Shown here: positions 33,233 to 42,563 of the stretch, one piece after another | Numbering within the stretch: the stretch's first letter is position 1 | Layout of the letters: every line of letters begins with the position of its first letter | Virus record (IMG/VR): IMGVR_UViG_3300022848_000011 | Span: 21,363 to 85,362 of that record | Reading direction: 5' to 3' (one strand) | Length of the DNA: 64,000 nucleotides | DNA from: a virus | Made by a program: the position numbers and the translations under genes | The notes under the pieces: model-generated | Databases searched by the model: none | The model's input: only the letters and a program-made list of their open reading frames with translations | What the model was told of the DNA's origin: nothing

Positions 33233-35062
33233 ATGTCTAAACACAAAAGCAATGAAGGACCACCAAAAGATTTAAAATACCCCACTATAGCCTTTGAAGA
33301 TTATTATCATAAATTTGAATTTGTCAAAGATATAATTAAAGATCCTGAATGGGATAAAGTATTTTCTAATTTCTACAGATTTAGTGATGAGGAAATGGAT
33401 ATTCCATGTGGCGAAACTGTACATGATCTCAACGTTTTTGAACCAAAACAACAATACCAAGAAATAATAAAATGTACTAATAACTTTAAATATTGGTGTC
33501 ATCGTTACGTGAAGATCCTTCACGCAAAATATGGCACAATACCTTTTATTATGTACAATTATCAAGAACGTGCTATTGATAATTTTGAAAATCATAGATT
33601 TAATATGATTTCTAAATTTAGACAAGGTGGATTAACTACTATTGGCGCACTCTGGGGTTTGCACAAATGCTTGTTCAGAAATGATCAACAAATCTATATG
33701 CTTTCCAAAACAGATCGTGAAGCCGTCGCAGCAGGTGATATTGTCAAAAAAGCAATGGATAATTTTCCTGAGTGGATGTATGACAAAGAACAAGCAGAAA
33801 TATCAAAACACGAAAAGAAATTTAATGATACTGCATCTAAAATTTGTTTTTATACACCCGAAGCCGCTCGGGGCAAAACCGCCACCTGTCTAATGATTGA
33901 CGAAGCAGCTTTTATTGAAAAAATGGACGAACACTGGGAAGCTATGTATCCAGTGGTATCAACTGGTGGTAGTGTTCAAGTTATATCTACAGTTAATGGT
34001 GTAGGCAACTGGTATGAAGAAACTTATAGTGAAGCTCTAGAAGGTAATAATTTCTTCAATATTATTGAATTAGATTACTGGGAACACCCAACATATGCAA
34101 ACCCTGAATGGTCTAAGGTTGCAAAAGCAAATATGGGTGAAAGGAAGTGGAGACAAGAAGTCTTAAGAGATTTCTTAGATTCAGGAAATACCTATTTTAC
34201 TTCAAATGTTATTCAAACTATAGACTTATTTACTCAGAAAATCAAACCACACAGAACGCTATTTGAAAAATGGCAAAACCCTAATTATGATAAACTAAAG
34301 TGGGAACCAGGAGCATTACATATATGGCAAGAACCTATTGAAGGACATGAATATTTACTAGCTGGTGACTGCGCAGAAGGTATAGGAGAAAATGGAGATA
34401 ATTCCTGTTTTCAGCTTATTGATATTAATCGAGTAGAACAAGTAGCTGAATTTTACAGTAACAATGTACCTCCTCACATATTTGCCCAAATAATTAACCA
34501 AATAGCACTGTATTACAATACATGTAGTGTCGTTATTGAAAATAATACTATTGGTGGTGCTGTTATAAATGTTTTACAACATGAAGTAAATTACGAAAAC
34601 ATCTATCATGAACCATTATCTAACAGACAAAGCAAGCCTGGGATAAGAATGTCCCCGCAAAATAGAAAGTTGTATCTAGAATCATTAGCCAAAAGATTAA
34701 CAAACGGTAGTTTCGTAGTTTATAGTAGAAGGTTTCTTCATGAATTAAATACATTTGTTTTTGATAATCAAAAAAACAGAGCAGAAGCACGTAAAGGAAG
34801 ACACGATGATGCTATTATAGCAATGTCAATAGCTATCTATACAAGAGATGAAGCAATAAGAGGGATGCCTGTAGGTGGTGGTGTAAGCACTACTACAAAA
34901 GATGTTATTAGTAGTAGTGTTTTCGAAGAAATCAAAAAAGAAATATTAGAAGATGATTGGGAGGATGAAGACTATGATTTTGAATCATCTTTAGAAATAG
35001 ATATACTTAGACCAATGTATGGGCAACCTCATTCAAAAATTCTTGAAGAGTTCGGGTGGTAG
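33233..35062 (+). CDS. Terminase large subunit (T4 gp17-type)
   Basis: This 609-residue protein is the DNA-packaging motor. The ATPase domain shows Walker A SKFRQGGLTT (127-136), Walker B CLMIDEAAF (D223, E224) and coupling motif STVNG (252-256). The nuclease domain (from ~365) has the three acidic residues expected for RNase H-like cleavage: LLAGDCAEG (D379), VVIENNT (E436) and GRHDDAI (D525). Length matches T4 gp17 (610 aa). It cuts concatemers and pumps DNA into the prohead through the portal. It follows the truncated copy after 10 bp and runs into the 35068 gene. Confidence 0.9.
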   Translation: MSKHKSNEGPPKDLKYPTIAFEDYYHKFEFVKDIIKDPEWDKVFSNFYRFSDEEMDIPCGETVHDLNVFEPKQQYQEIIKCTNNFKYWCHRYVKILHAKYGTIPFIMYNYQERAIDNFENHRFNMISKFRQGGLTTIGALWGLHKCLFRNDQQIYMLSKTDREAVAAGDIVKKAMDNFPEWMYDKEQAEISKHEKKFNDTASKICFYTPEAARGKTATCLMIDEAAFIEKMDEHWEAMYPVVSTGGSVQVISTVNGVGNWYEETYSEALEGNNFFNIIELDYWEHPTYANPEWSKVAKANMGERKWRQEVLRDFLDSGNTYFTSNVIQTIDLFTQKIKPHRTLFEKWQNPNYDKLKWEPGALHIWQEPIEGHEYLLAGDCAEGIGENGDNSCFQLIDINRVEQVAEFYSNNVPPHIFAQIINQIALYYNTCSVVIENNTIGGAVINVLQHEVNYENIYHEPLSNRQSKPGIRMSPQNRKLYLESLAKRLTNGSFVVYSRRFLHELNTFVFDNQKNRAEARKGRHDDAIIAMSIAIYTRDEAIRGMPVGGGVSTTTKDVISSSVFEEIKKEILEDDWEDEDYDFESSLEIDILRPMYGQPHSKILEEFGW

Positions 35063-35067
35063 GTAAT

Positions 35068-35358
35068 ATGAAAAAATATGAAACAATTTTAAAACTTCTC
35101 AATGAAGTTCAAAAACATACAAAAGATTATAAAGATAAAGAAATAAGAAAAACTGTATCTAAACTTATTGAAATCGTCGAGTCCAAAACTAAAATTAAAT
35201 CAAATTATGACAAAAAAATGACTCCATTAGAGAGTTGGAAACTTAATTTAGAAACAGGTAAATTACAGCATCCAATTAGTGATGAACTTGCACAAAACGC
35301 ATTAGATAATTTAGAAAATATGATCGAAATAGAACTAAAGAAAACTTCAAACAACTAA
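35068..35358 (+). CDS. Small hypothetical protein between terminase and portal
   Basis: ATG 35068 is preceded by GTAGGTAAT; an in-frame GTG at 35056 is less likely. About 96 residues of basic amphipathic helices (YETILKLLNEVQKHTKDYKD) and TPLESWKLNLETGKLQHP. It starts just past the terminase stop and is part of the head operon. It could be a small packaging or neck factor; no family recognised. Confidence 0.5.
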   Translation: MKKYETILKLLNEVQKHTKDYKDKEIRKTVSKLIEIVESKTKIKSNYDKKMTPLESWKLNLETGKLQHPISDELAQNALDNLENMIEIELKKTSNN

Positions 35359-35934
35359 TACATTATTTTTTTTACAAACATAAAGACAATTTTCATAACT
35401 ATTATTACAACTTTGAATTAAACTAGATTTAACATTAAATTCTACTGAATCTATTTCAATAGGATTTAAACTAACATTGGTATTAAACATATTGTTTATT
35501 GCTGAAGTAAACTCAGGTTTAGAAAATGACGACTCAGTCAATAAAATTTTATTAATTGATTTAACTGAAATTTCCTTAATCCTTTGTATTCTGCTTTGAT
35601 AATAATCAACAGCCCTTTGGGTCGCATAAGGTTCGGAAAAAGCATCTATGATTCTAGGCAAAGCTAAACTTGGTTTAGTAATGAAATTGATCATATATAC
35701 TATATCCAAAAGAGCTTTACACCTGATGCTGGAATTGTTTAGTATTATGTCACCATATATAGCAGCAGAGTTTTTACAAGTATGATGTGTACTAAACAAC
35801 CAATCTAAATCATCAGGATGTGTATATAATGAATGGGTTGTTTGTACAGAAAACAACTCATTTTGATTCAATTGATGAATTAATTCAGAAAATTTGCTTC
35901 CTATATGTGAATTAATAAAAGTTACTCTATTCAT
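35347..35934 (-). CDS. Hypothetical protein, possibly sulfotransferase-like
   Basis: This 195-residue protein lies on the minus strand inside the head operon. It begins VTFINSHIGSKFSELIHQL, which loosely resembles the N-terminal PAPS loop strand and helix of sulfotransferases, and has KALLDIVYMINFITKPSLALPRIIDAF, which could be the second PAPS-binding element. A proper P-loop (P-x-[RS]-[ST]-G) is absent, so activity is doubtful. It ends in a Cys-rich tail (SCNNSYENCLYVCKK). The overlap with the 35068 gene is 12 nt. The unusual opposite orientation in a head cluster may mark a late insertion. Confidence 0.35.
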   Translation of the reverse strand: MNRVTFINSHIGSKFSELIHQLNQNELFSVQTTHSLYTHPDDLDWLFSTHHTCKNSAAIYGDIILNNSSIRCKALLDIVYMINFITKPSLALPRIIDAFSEPYATQRAVDYYQSRIQRIKEISVKSINKILLTESSFSKPEFTSAINNMFNTNVSLNPIEIDSVEFNVKSSLIQSCNNSYENCLYVCKKNNVLVV

Positions 35935-35943
35935 AGTGATATT

Positions 35944-38499
35944 ATGGCTTGGTGGGATATTTATAAAACATGGAACTACAACCTTAGTAGAGATCCATTA
36001 AATCAACAATCAATAGAAGATCGTGCAATTGGAGGAGGATTAACCTCTCCCGGTGGTGTTCCTGATATTCGTGACCAAAATGTTGGAGGTATGACCGATA
36101 CAAACTTCCGACAATCTAATGATTTTATCGACCTTCAAACTGTAGAAGATAGATTATCTAGATATAAAGAATACGAAAGATTATTATCAGTTCCAGAAGT
36201 CGAAATGGCATTAACTGTCATTGCTGATGAAGCCTGTATTGCAGGCAACACTATGATATCAACACTGTTTGATGGATATAGAACCATAAGTTGGTTGGAA
36301 AAACGATGGCAACAAGATCAAAAACCGTTTTTAACCTATTGTTGGGACTTTGAAAAAGAAGACTATACTCTTGACTGGGCCTATAATCCAAGAAAAGTTA
36401 AAACAGAAGAAACTGTATGGGTTGCTCTTGATGATGGAAATCATTTTGTCACCACGCTTGACCATAGAATATTACTTAGTAATCAAGAATGGAGACATGC
36501 AGGTGATCTAAGAGAAAAAGATGAACTTATCCCTTTTTACAAAATGCCACCACATCCTGAATTAAATAACATTAAACACAATCAATTTTCTAGAATACGT
36601 ACAAATAAATATGGTTGGGTCAACGAAAGACAATTTGTTGATATATGGAAAGGTCAAGAACCAGATCAAAAAACATTAGAAACTCTTAGATATGGTAACT
36701 ATATCGCAAATGGATTCACTCGTGAACAAATCGCTCACATGTTCGAAAGAGATACAAGAAGCCATAATGAATGGGTTAAGGATATAGGATTTACACATAA
36801 AGAACTTAGATGGTTGGGGAAAAAAGAAAAAACCCGAAAAGTTATTGGCGTTTTTCCTCACAAAGTATTAGACGTATATGATCTATCAGTGAAAACACAC
36901 CAAAACTTCTGTACTGATGCAGTCGTTATGCACAATTGTCAAGAAGACGATGATGGTAATTTATTCAAAATATTATCAAAAAATGAGGAAGTGGTCAAGG
37001 AATTAGAAACGATTTGCTTTGGGAAAAGATATCTCAACCTGAATAGAAACCTAAGAGGGAAGATTAAACGACTTTGCCTAAAAGGCGATCTGTTTGTTGA
37101 ATTACTTTCTGCCCCAGAAATGCCGAAAAAAGGTGTTCTGAAACTAGCAGAATTACCACCAGAAGAAATGTTTAAAATTGTTACAAATAAAGATCGAGTT
37201 GTTGAATACCAACAATCAGGTAATGGACCCGATATTGATGTTTTGATGAAATCGACAGATGATGATATCGAATTACAAAAGAGTACTGCTATTAGATTTC
37301 ATCCAAAACAAATCATTCACTTCAAACTAGGTGACGAAAAATCATTCTTCTATCCATACGGTAAATCAATAGTAGAACCAGCTAGAAGTCCTGCTCATCA
37401 ATTAAGACTCATGGAAGATGCTGTAATGGTATATCGATTGGCTAGAAGCCCAGAAAGAAGAGTTTTTTATATTGATGTTCAACAATTACCTCCATTCAAA
37501 GCAGAAGCATTTGTTAGTAGATTTAAAGATCAATTCAAGAAAAAGAAAGTTGCTTTAGATAAAGGAAAAGGAGGAGCTTCTGCTGTCGAAGAAAGATGGC
37601 ATCCACCTGCTATTGATGAAGATATTTGGTTGCCAATTCGACCAGGATCAAATACTAGAATTGAAACATTACCTGGGGCTACGAATTTAGGTGAAATTGG
37701 AGACTTAGAATATTTCCAATCTAAATTATTTACAGCATTAAATTTTCCAAAAGATTATTTTAATACTGATGATATCTCCAAAACGAGAATTACCCTTTCT
37801 TCACAAGATGCTAGATTTGCAAGGATGATAGAAAGAATACAAGGAGATGTTGCTGATGGCATCCATCAATTATGCGAAACACATTTAGAAATGCGTGGAT
37901 TTCCATATGAAATGTACAGAGATATTAAAATAAAAATGACTCGTCCATCTCCTTATAAAGAAATAAGCGAAATGGAGGTAATTAATCATAGATTAAATAT
38001 TATAGCTCAATTAAAAGGTATGATGATTATGAGTGATTATGATCTATTAACAAGATATTGGAATGCTACAGAAACAGATGCTGAAGATATAATTGCTAGA
38101 GCTAAAGCTCAAAAAATGGAAGATATGAAATTTCAAATATTAGGGCAAAATCCAGCATTATTAGGAATGGGAATACCAGGACAAGAAGGTGATGAAAACG
38201 AAATGGGAACAGGTGCTGATGGGCCAAATCCAATGTTAGGACCTACACCTGATAAACAACCAGATGGTAACCAAGAAAATAAAGAATCTCCAGATGAACA
38301 AAATATTAATCCCGATAATCCCGAAAAAGATAATTTAAATAATCAAGATACAGACTCTCAACCTAATATGGATTCAAAAGTCGAACCTTTACCAATACCA
38401 TCTGATGAAGATCTTGAAAAATATAATCTAGAATTACAAGATTATGACAGATATCAAGATGCTGAAGATATTGATTTTGGTACCGAAGAAGGATTGTAA
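35944..38499 (+). CDS. Portal protein (T4 gp20-type) interrupted by an in-frame intein
   Basis: This 851-residue precursor gives ~617 residues after removal of the 234-residue intein (36235-36936). The extein N-part ends VEMALTVIADEA; after the intein it resumes CQEDDDGNLFKILSKNEEV, the usual D-E-A-x-x-x-D-x-x-G-x-x-x-x-[IV] region of myophage portals. Later segments (RFHPKQIIHFKLGD, SPAHQLRLMEDAVMVYRLARSPERRVFYIDV, LPGATNLGEIGDLEYFQSKLF, split in the protein) are typical of gp20-type portals. The C-terminus is acidic and Asn/Gln-rich. The portal is the dodecameric vertex for DNA entry and exit. It lies directly upstream of the head maturation genes; a terminator at 38526 closes the unit. Confidence 0.85.
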   Translation: MAWWDIYKTWNYNLSRDPLNQQSIEDRAIGGGLTSPGGVPDIRDQNVGGMTDTNFRQSNDFIDLQTVEDRLSRYKEYERLLSVPEVEMALTVIADEACIAGNTMISTLFDGYRTISWLEKRWQQDQKPFLTYCWDFEKEDYTLDWAYNPRKVKTEETVWVALDDGNHFVTTLDHRILLSNQEWRHAGDLREKDELIPFYKMPPHPELNNIKHNQFSRIRTNKYGWVNERQFVDIWKGQEPDQKTLETLRYGNYIANGFTREQIAHMFERDTRSHNEWVKDIGFTHKELRWLGKKEKTRKVIGVFPHKVLDVYDLSVKTHQNFCTDAVVMHNCQEDDDGNLFKILSKNEEVVKELETICFGKRYLNLNRNLRGKIKRLCLKGDLFVELLSAPEMPKKGVLKLAELPPEEMFKIVTNKDRVVEYQQSGNGPDIDVLMKSTDDDIELQKSTAIRFHPKQIIHFKLGDEKSFFYPYGKSIVEPARSPAHQLRLMEDAVMVYRLARSPERRVFYIDVQQLPPFKAEAFVSRFKDQFKKKKVALDKGKGGASAVEERWHPPAIDEDIWLPIRPGSNTRIETLPGATNLGEIGDLEYFQSKLFTALNFPKDYFNTDDISKTRITLSSQDARFARMIERIQGDVADGIHQLCETHLEMRGFPYEMYRDIKIKMTRPSPYKEISEMEVINHRLNIIAQLKGMMIMSDYDLLTRYWNATETDAEDIIARAKAQKMEDMKFQILGQNPALLGMGIPGQEGDENEMGTGADGPNPMLGPTPDKQPDGNQENKESPDEQNINPDNPEKDNLNNQDTDSQPNMDSKVEPLPIPSDEDLEKYNLELQDYDRYQDAEDIDFGTEEGL
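36235..36936 (+). other. Intein in portal gene (no homing endonuclease domain seen)
   Basis: A 234-residue intein runs from Cys1 (CIAGNTMISTLFDGYRTI, block A C-x-x-G-[DN]-T) to the terminal His-Asn before Cys+1 (VVMHN/C, block G). Block B is TTLDHRIL (T-x-x-H), and block F is VYDLSVKTHQNFCTDAVV. All splicing residues are present, so it should be active. The middle ~90 residues (after VNERQFVDIW) hold helices such as TREQIAHMFERDTRSHNEW but no LAGLIDADG or HNH motif, so it is a mini-intein or has a degenerate insert. It sits at a conserved point of the portal. Confidence 0.85.
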
Positions 38500-38525
38500 A
38501 TAATAATCTTCTAGAAAATTTAGTG

Positions 38526-38557
38526 AAAAGAGCAGTAAAATAGACTGCTCTTTTTTT
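38526..38557. terminator. Intrinsic terminator after portal gene
   Basis: An 11-bp perfect stem (AAAAGAGCAGT with ACTGCTCTTTT, 7-nt loop) is followed by Ts at 38551-38557; the 5' arm gives the minus strand a T run too. It separates the portal gene from the convergent small gene at 38562. Confidence 0.85.
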
Positions 38558-38561
38558 GTAA

Positions 38562-38819
38562 TTATTGCATAGAAGGATCTGATTCAACATCATTTGGATT
38601 CTGTAAAACTCTTTCTTCTTGATCCGTGGTTTCTTCGTCTTCTTCCGAAGAATTTTCTAATGCGTCTTTAATTTCATCATCTTTATCAGCAAGTGTTTGT
38701 AATAATTGCATCAATTCTGTTTTGTATTTTTCCTTGCATATATCTAAAGCTTTATCCATATTACCTTGGAAAAACTGCTCGTTTTCATATAATTTAACCC
38801 AATTTGTAAATTCTAACAT
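38562..38819 (-). CDS. Small acidic protein
   Basis: This 85-residue protein begins MLEFTNWVKLYENEQFFQGN, then is helical and strongly acidic (ALENSSEEDEETTDQEERVL). Size and acidity are reminiscent of T4 prohead core protein gp67, and the site next to portal and protease is the expected one, but it lies on the opposite strand and no clear similarity can be shown. The N-terminal F-x-x-W-V is loosely tag-like. A packaging or core role is a guess. Confidence 0.45.
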   Translation of the reverse strand: MLEFTNWVKLYENEQFFQGNMDKALDICKEKYKTELMQLLQTLADKDDEIKDALENSSEEDEETTDQEERVLQNPNDVESDPSMQ

Positions 38820-38998
38820 ATTATTTCCTTTTATGTGATTTTTAATAAATGAATGTATTTTATATATTAAAAAATAATATTTTTAAAATCTAGATGATAT
38901 ATAATATTAATTGTGGATTATTACTATTCCACTTAAACTTAGGTTTACCTATATTAAAAATAAAATAACACAAATTTGTAGTCAGGAGTTAAAAAGTC

Positions 38999-40849
38999 AT
39001 GCCAATAAAAAGAAGACTAATTGATTATAATGTGTTCGAAAATATTGAAAGAAATAGTCTTTCAAACTACAGAACCGAATTAGAAGCTGCTGCCCCAGTT
39101 GTTGCAAAAGCACTTGGATCAGCACAAGCTGAATTAAAGAGCTATGGAAATGAAACAGCATTATATGAAACCATTGAAGGTAATCATATTTATGCAACTT
39201 TCAATATTCAAGACGGTTATGTAAATTTCGAAAACATTGAAGAGTTGGTTTTGAATGAAGAAAGTGAAATTCAAAGTCGTAAAGAGATTGTCAAAGATCT
39301 TCTAGAAGCCTTATTGGCTAACAAACCAGAAGTTGCCGATCAAAAATTCAACGAATTCAATCATTTGCCAATTAGTAAAAGAACACTTGAAGAAGTTCGT
39401 AAACAGAGAGTTGTTCCTATTAGAAAAACAGTCAATGGCAAAACCAAAACTGTTGGTTATAAGAAAGCTAAGTGGGAAGTAAACCCTAAACACAAAGAAT
39501 CTTCTGCTCTTACCAACAAGAGAATGAAAAGCAAGAAGAAAAATAATAAAAAATTGACCGATGGTCAAAAGAAAATGCGGTCTTTGAAAAGAAAAGCTGC
39601 TGGGCATGGTATTAACGAATGGGTCAAGTTAATTGGAAATTTGAACAGCTACGTTGAATTTAGACTTATGACTCCAACCTTGAAAGAAACAAATGTCAAA
39701 CACGACGTTAAAGGTAATGTTGTAGGTTTAAGAATACCTACCAGACAAATCGTTAACGAAGCAAAATTACTTCAATTTGATTGGGATACAATTAATACTG
39801 ATTGCATTATCCTAAGAAAAAAAGCTAAGAAGTTGTCGGAAAATACCGAATTCTGTAATGCAGTTGCCAACCTCAAGAAACAAAATGCTCTATCCAATAA
39901 TGAAGAATTGATGGAATCTTTGGAAGCTATTGTTGTTCAATTCCCACAAGTAATCTATCTGACTGAATCAGAATTATCCGTAGTTATTAAAGAAAGTTTA
40001 GAGTTCGTTCAAGCTTCTAATTATGATGATAACTCTTGTGATTTTATGGCAGAAGGTATCTTGCGTACTGCGTATGACACTTATACTGATAAAGTAAATG
40101 ATATTTTAAAATTATCTGGAAGTCGCTTGTCGGAAGAAGCAGAAGATCCTTATTTAGATTTCTCGAAAACAGTTGCTGATTTTTATTCACACCTAGAAGA
40201 AGCATCCGAATTAGAAAAACAAGCTTTTGTTGATATCTACGAAGCACTTCGTGAAGTTTATCAAATGGCTTATGAAGATGAAAATGAAGTTGTTCAATAT
40301 GAAACAGCTACTCACTTAGATTTATTACTTCCAATTATCAGAAATGAATCAGTCGCTGATCTAGATGTAATGGAAGCTGCATCCGATTGGTTGAAAGAGT
40401 TGTTAGAAACTAACTTGGAAACCCAAGCTTGGAATGTTTCTAATAAACCTCACATGACTCTTAATGGAGATCACCCAGAATTAGCTAATAAAGCTAGAAA
40501 GTCATACTCGCCAGCTTCTGATTTCTCAGGAGATTGGGGTGATAATGCACCAGCTAGTGATGGAAGCAGCTACAGAGGAAGTGAAGCAGATGAAATGAGA
40601 TCTGGTTCATGGGGTAACTTGGGTGGAGATACTTATCCAGAATTAAGTAATCCATACGTTCCAAAACCTTTTGGTGATTATAAGATGAAAGGTGAAAAGT
40701 CTGTGGAAGACGATAATGATACCCTAGCTTATAAAGGTGGAAATGATACATGGCCTAGCTTGAAAAATACAGTATCTCCAAATGCAGAAACTCCACAAAG
40801 CTATAAAATGAATCATGGAAAAGAAGACGATTTAGTAGTTGACCAATAA
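38999..40849 (+). CDS. Putative prohead core / internal head protein
   Basis: This 616-residue protein begins the head-maturation operon, directly before the protease gene (15-nt gap, AAAGGAAGG ribosome site). Residues ~150-205 are strongly basic (KKAKWEVNPKHKESS, KRMKSKKKNNKKLTDGQKKM), the middle is helical and acidic, and the last ~110 residues are Ser/Gly/Asp-rich and low complexity. Candidate gp21-type cleavage motifs (L-x-E, I-x-E) occur repeatedly, for example VVIKE and LLETNLE. A core protein that is packaged and cleaved during maturation is plausible by position; no direct homologue is recognised. Confidence 0.55.
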   Translation: MPIKRRLIDYNVFENIERNSLSNYRTELEAAAPVVAKALGSAQAELKSYGNETALYETIEGNHIYATFNIQDGYVNFENIEELVLNEESEIQSRKEIVKDLLEALLANKPEVADQKFNEFNHLPISKRTLEEVRKQRVVPIRKTVNGKTKTVGYKKAKWEVNPKHKESSALTNKRMKSKKKNNKKLTDGQKKMRSLKRKAAGHGINEWVKLIGNLNSYVEFRLMTPTLKETNVKHDVKGNVVGLRIPTRQIVNEAKLLQFDWDTINTDCIILRKKAKKLSENTEFCNAVANLKKQNALSNNEELMESLEAIVVQFPQVIYLTESELSVVIKESLEFVQASNYDDNSCDFMAEGILRTAYDTYTDKVNDILKLSGSRLSEEAEDPYLDFSKTVADFYSHLEEASELEKQAFVDIYEALREVYQMAYEDENEVVQYETATHLDLLLPIIRNESVADLDVMEAASDWLKELLETNLETQAWNVSNKPHMTLNGDHPELANKARKSYSPASDFSGDWGDNAPASDGSSYRGSEADEMRSGSWGNLGGDTYPELSNPYVPKPFGDYKMKGEKSVEDDNDTLAYKGGNDTWPSLKNTVSPNAETPQSYKMNHGKEDDLVVDQ

Positions 40850-40863
40850 TAAAGGAAGGTATT

Positions 40864-41613
40864 ATGAAAATATTATTAGAACATAGTTCCATCCCTGGTA
40901 CTACTTACGAAGAAAGCTTGATTTGTGGAAGTGGAGGTTTCGTTTTTAATGAAATGGATTTCCACGAATCTTCTAATTCGGGAGTTTGTAAATTCCGTGG
41001 TAAGTTCCAAGAAGCTGGAGCCGTAAATAAAAATAAAAGAATCTATCCATACGAAGTCTTAGAATCAAATGTTAAAGGTTTGAACGAAGCTATTGCAAGT
41101 GGAGGATTATGTGGTGAATTAGATCACCCAACCGATAGTATAATTCACTTTGCTAACGCTTCCCATAAAGTTACCAAACTATGGTGGGAAGGAAAAGTTT
41201 TAATGGGTGAAGGAATTATATTAAATACACCTGCCGGTAAAATACTCAAGGCACTTATTAATGATGATGTAAGAATCGGAATTAGTAGCCGAGGAGTAGG
41301 AAACGGAAGAGTTAACGAACAAGGAATATTAGTTATTGGAGAAAGTTATAAATTAATAACTTTTGATGCAGTAGCTGACCCTTCGACGAATAAAGCATTC
41401 CAAAAAAGAATAAACGCTAACGAAAATATACTACCACAACAAATAATAACTAATAATTTTCAAGATAATTTTAATAAAAATGATAATACTTGTATAAATA
41501 ATAGACAACAAGAATCCAACGTAGCCAGCGGGGTTACAAAAGAATTGTTGTTAGCTGCAATCGGCGGCATCCTTAAAAAGGATCTTAACGAAACTAGGTC
41601 GAGGTTAAGTTAA
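40864..41613 (+). CDS. Prohead core protease (T4 gp21-type)
   Basis: This 249-residue protein has the herpesvirus-assemblin-like fold motifs of T4 gp21: GKFQEAGAVNKNKRIYP, catalytic His88 in CGELDHPTDS, and the nucleophile Ser141/Ser142 in VRIGISSRGVG, followed by LITFDAVADPST. gp21 cleaves scaffold, core and capsid proteins after [LI]-x-E during prohead maturation. The last ~60 residues are Asn/Gln-rich linker and then a helix. The order protease, scaffold, capsid is that of T4-like phages. It abuts the scaffold gene with a 1-nt gap. Confidence 0.9.
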   Translation: MKILLEHSSIPGTTYEESLICGSGGFVFNEMDFHESSNSGVCKFRGKFQEAGAVNKNKRIYPYEVLESNVKGLNEAIASGGLCGELDHPTDSIIHFANASHKVTKLWWEGKVLMGEGIILNTPAGKILKALINDDVRIGISSRGVGNGRVNEQGILVIGESYKLITFDAVADPSTNKAFQKRINANENILPQQIITNNFQDNFNKNDNTCINNRQQESNVASGVTKELLLAAIGGILKKDLNETRSRLS

Positions 41614-41614
41614 C

Positions 41615-42541
41615 ATGGAAAAATTAATAGAAGCTCTCACTAAACTTCTGCCAGAAGATCAACTGCAACAAATCGATGAGATTAAAGCAGCCGTCGAGCA
41701 GGAGTTATCTTCTTATAAAGAAGAACTTGAGAAAGAATACAACGCAAAACTTGATGAAGCTTACGAGCAATTGCAATCTGAAATTAAAGAAACAGAAGAT
41801 ACTGCTACTAAAGGTTATCAAGAAGCCCACACAATTATTGAAGACCTTCGTAGAAGACTTCAAACACAACAAAATGAATTTGAAGCTACTATGCATGAAG
41901 AATATGAAGAAGCTTACAAAGTTATTGAAGAAGAAAGAAAGAAGAATGAAACCATTGAAGAAGACTTGTATTCAAGATTCGAAAATGATCTCACCGAAAT
42001 GAAGAGTTATATGGTTGAAAAAATCACTGACTATCTAGAATTCAAAAATATTGACATCTACGAAAATGCTCGAAGAGATATTTTGAATGATCCAAGATTG
42101 GTCGAACATAAAGTTGTTCTTGATAGAATTACTAATGAATTGTCCGATTATATTGACCATGATCAATTTGCTATTATCAATTCAAATAAGATTGAAGAAG
42201 CTACTAAAGAAAACGAAACACTTCGCTCAACCTTAAGAAGATTAGAAGCAAAGAATATTAACCTTGATACAAGAAACAAGAAACTCGATGAAGCTGTTCG
42301 TGGTCTTCAAAGTGTTATCAATGAAAGCAAAGTGAATGAAGAGAAAGAAAGAGAAGTATTGGCAGAGAATGTGTCGGGGAGAGGTAATACCGTTTCTAAA
42401 GATCGTTTAGAAATCGTCAAGGAATCAGTTAGTCCTACAGTCGAAACTGTAGAAGGAACCGATTCTACATTGTCAGAAGCATTCAATCAAGCTGACTTAG
42501 AGCAGATGAGAAGAATTGCCGGTGTGACAAACAAAAACTAA
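41615..42541 (+). CDS. Prohead scaffold protein (T4 gp22-type)
   Basis: This 308-residue protein is almost entirely Glu/Lys-rich helix (ALTKLLPEDQLQQIDEIKAA, a long coiled coil to ~residue 120 and again ~185-230), as expected for the main scaffold. The C-terminus (AFNQADLEQMRRIAGVTN) matches the short conserved C-terminal helix of gp22-like scaffolds that binds the capsid protein. It lies between protease and capsid genes, the canonical order, and should be degraded by the protease. Confidence 0.85.
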   Translation: MEKLIEALTKLLPEDQLQQIDEIKAAVEQELSSYKEELEKEYNAKLDEAYEQLQSEIKETEDTATKGYQEAHTIIEDLRRRLQTQQNEFEATMHEEYEEAYKVIEEERKKNETIEEDLYSRFENDLTEMKSYMVEKITDYLEFKNIDIYENARRDILNDPRLVEHKVVLDRITNELSDYIDHDQFAIINSNKIEEATKENETLRSTLRRLEAKNINLDTRNKKLDEAVRGLQSVINESKVNEEKEREVLAENVSGRGNTVSKDRLEIVKESVSPTVETVEGTDSTLSEAFNQADLEQMRRIAGVTNKN

Positions 42542-42563
42542 TAATTTTTTCTAGAGGAAAATA

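Noticed and set aside
38820-38998. Possible tRNA or small RNA in the gap before the head core gene
   Set aside because: The 179-bp stretch is AT-rich without cloverleaf pairing or a CCA-type end; it probably holds only promoters.
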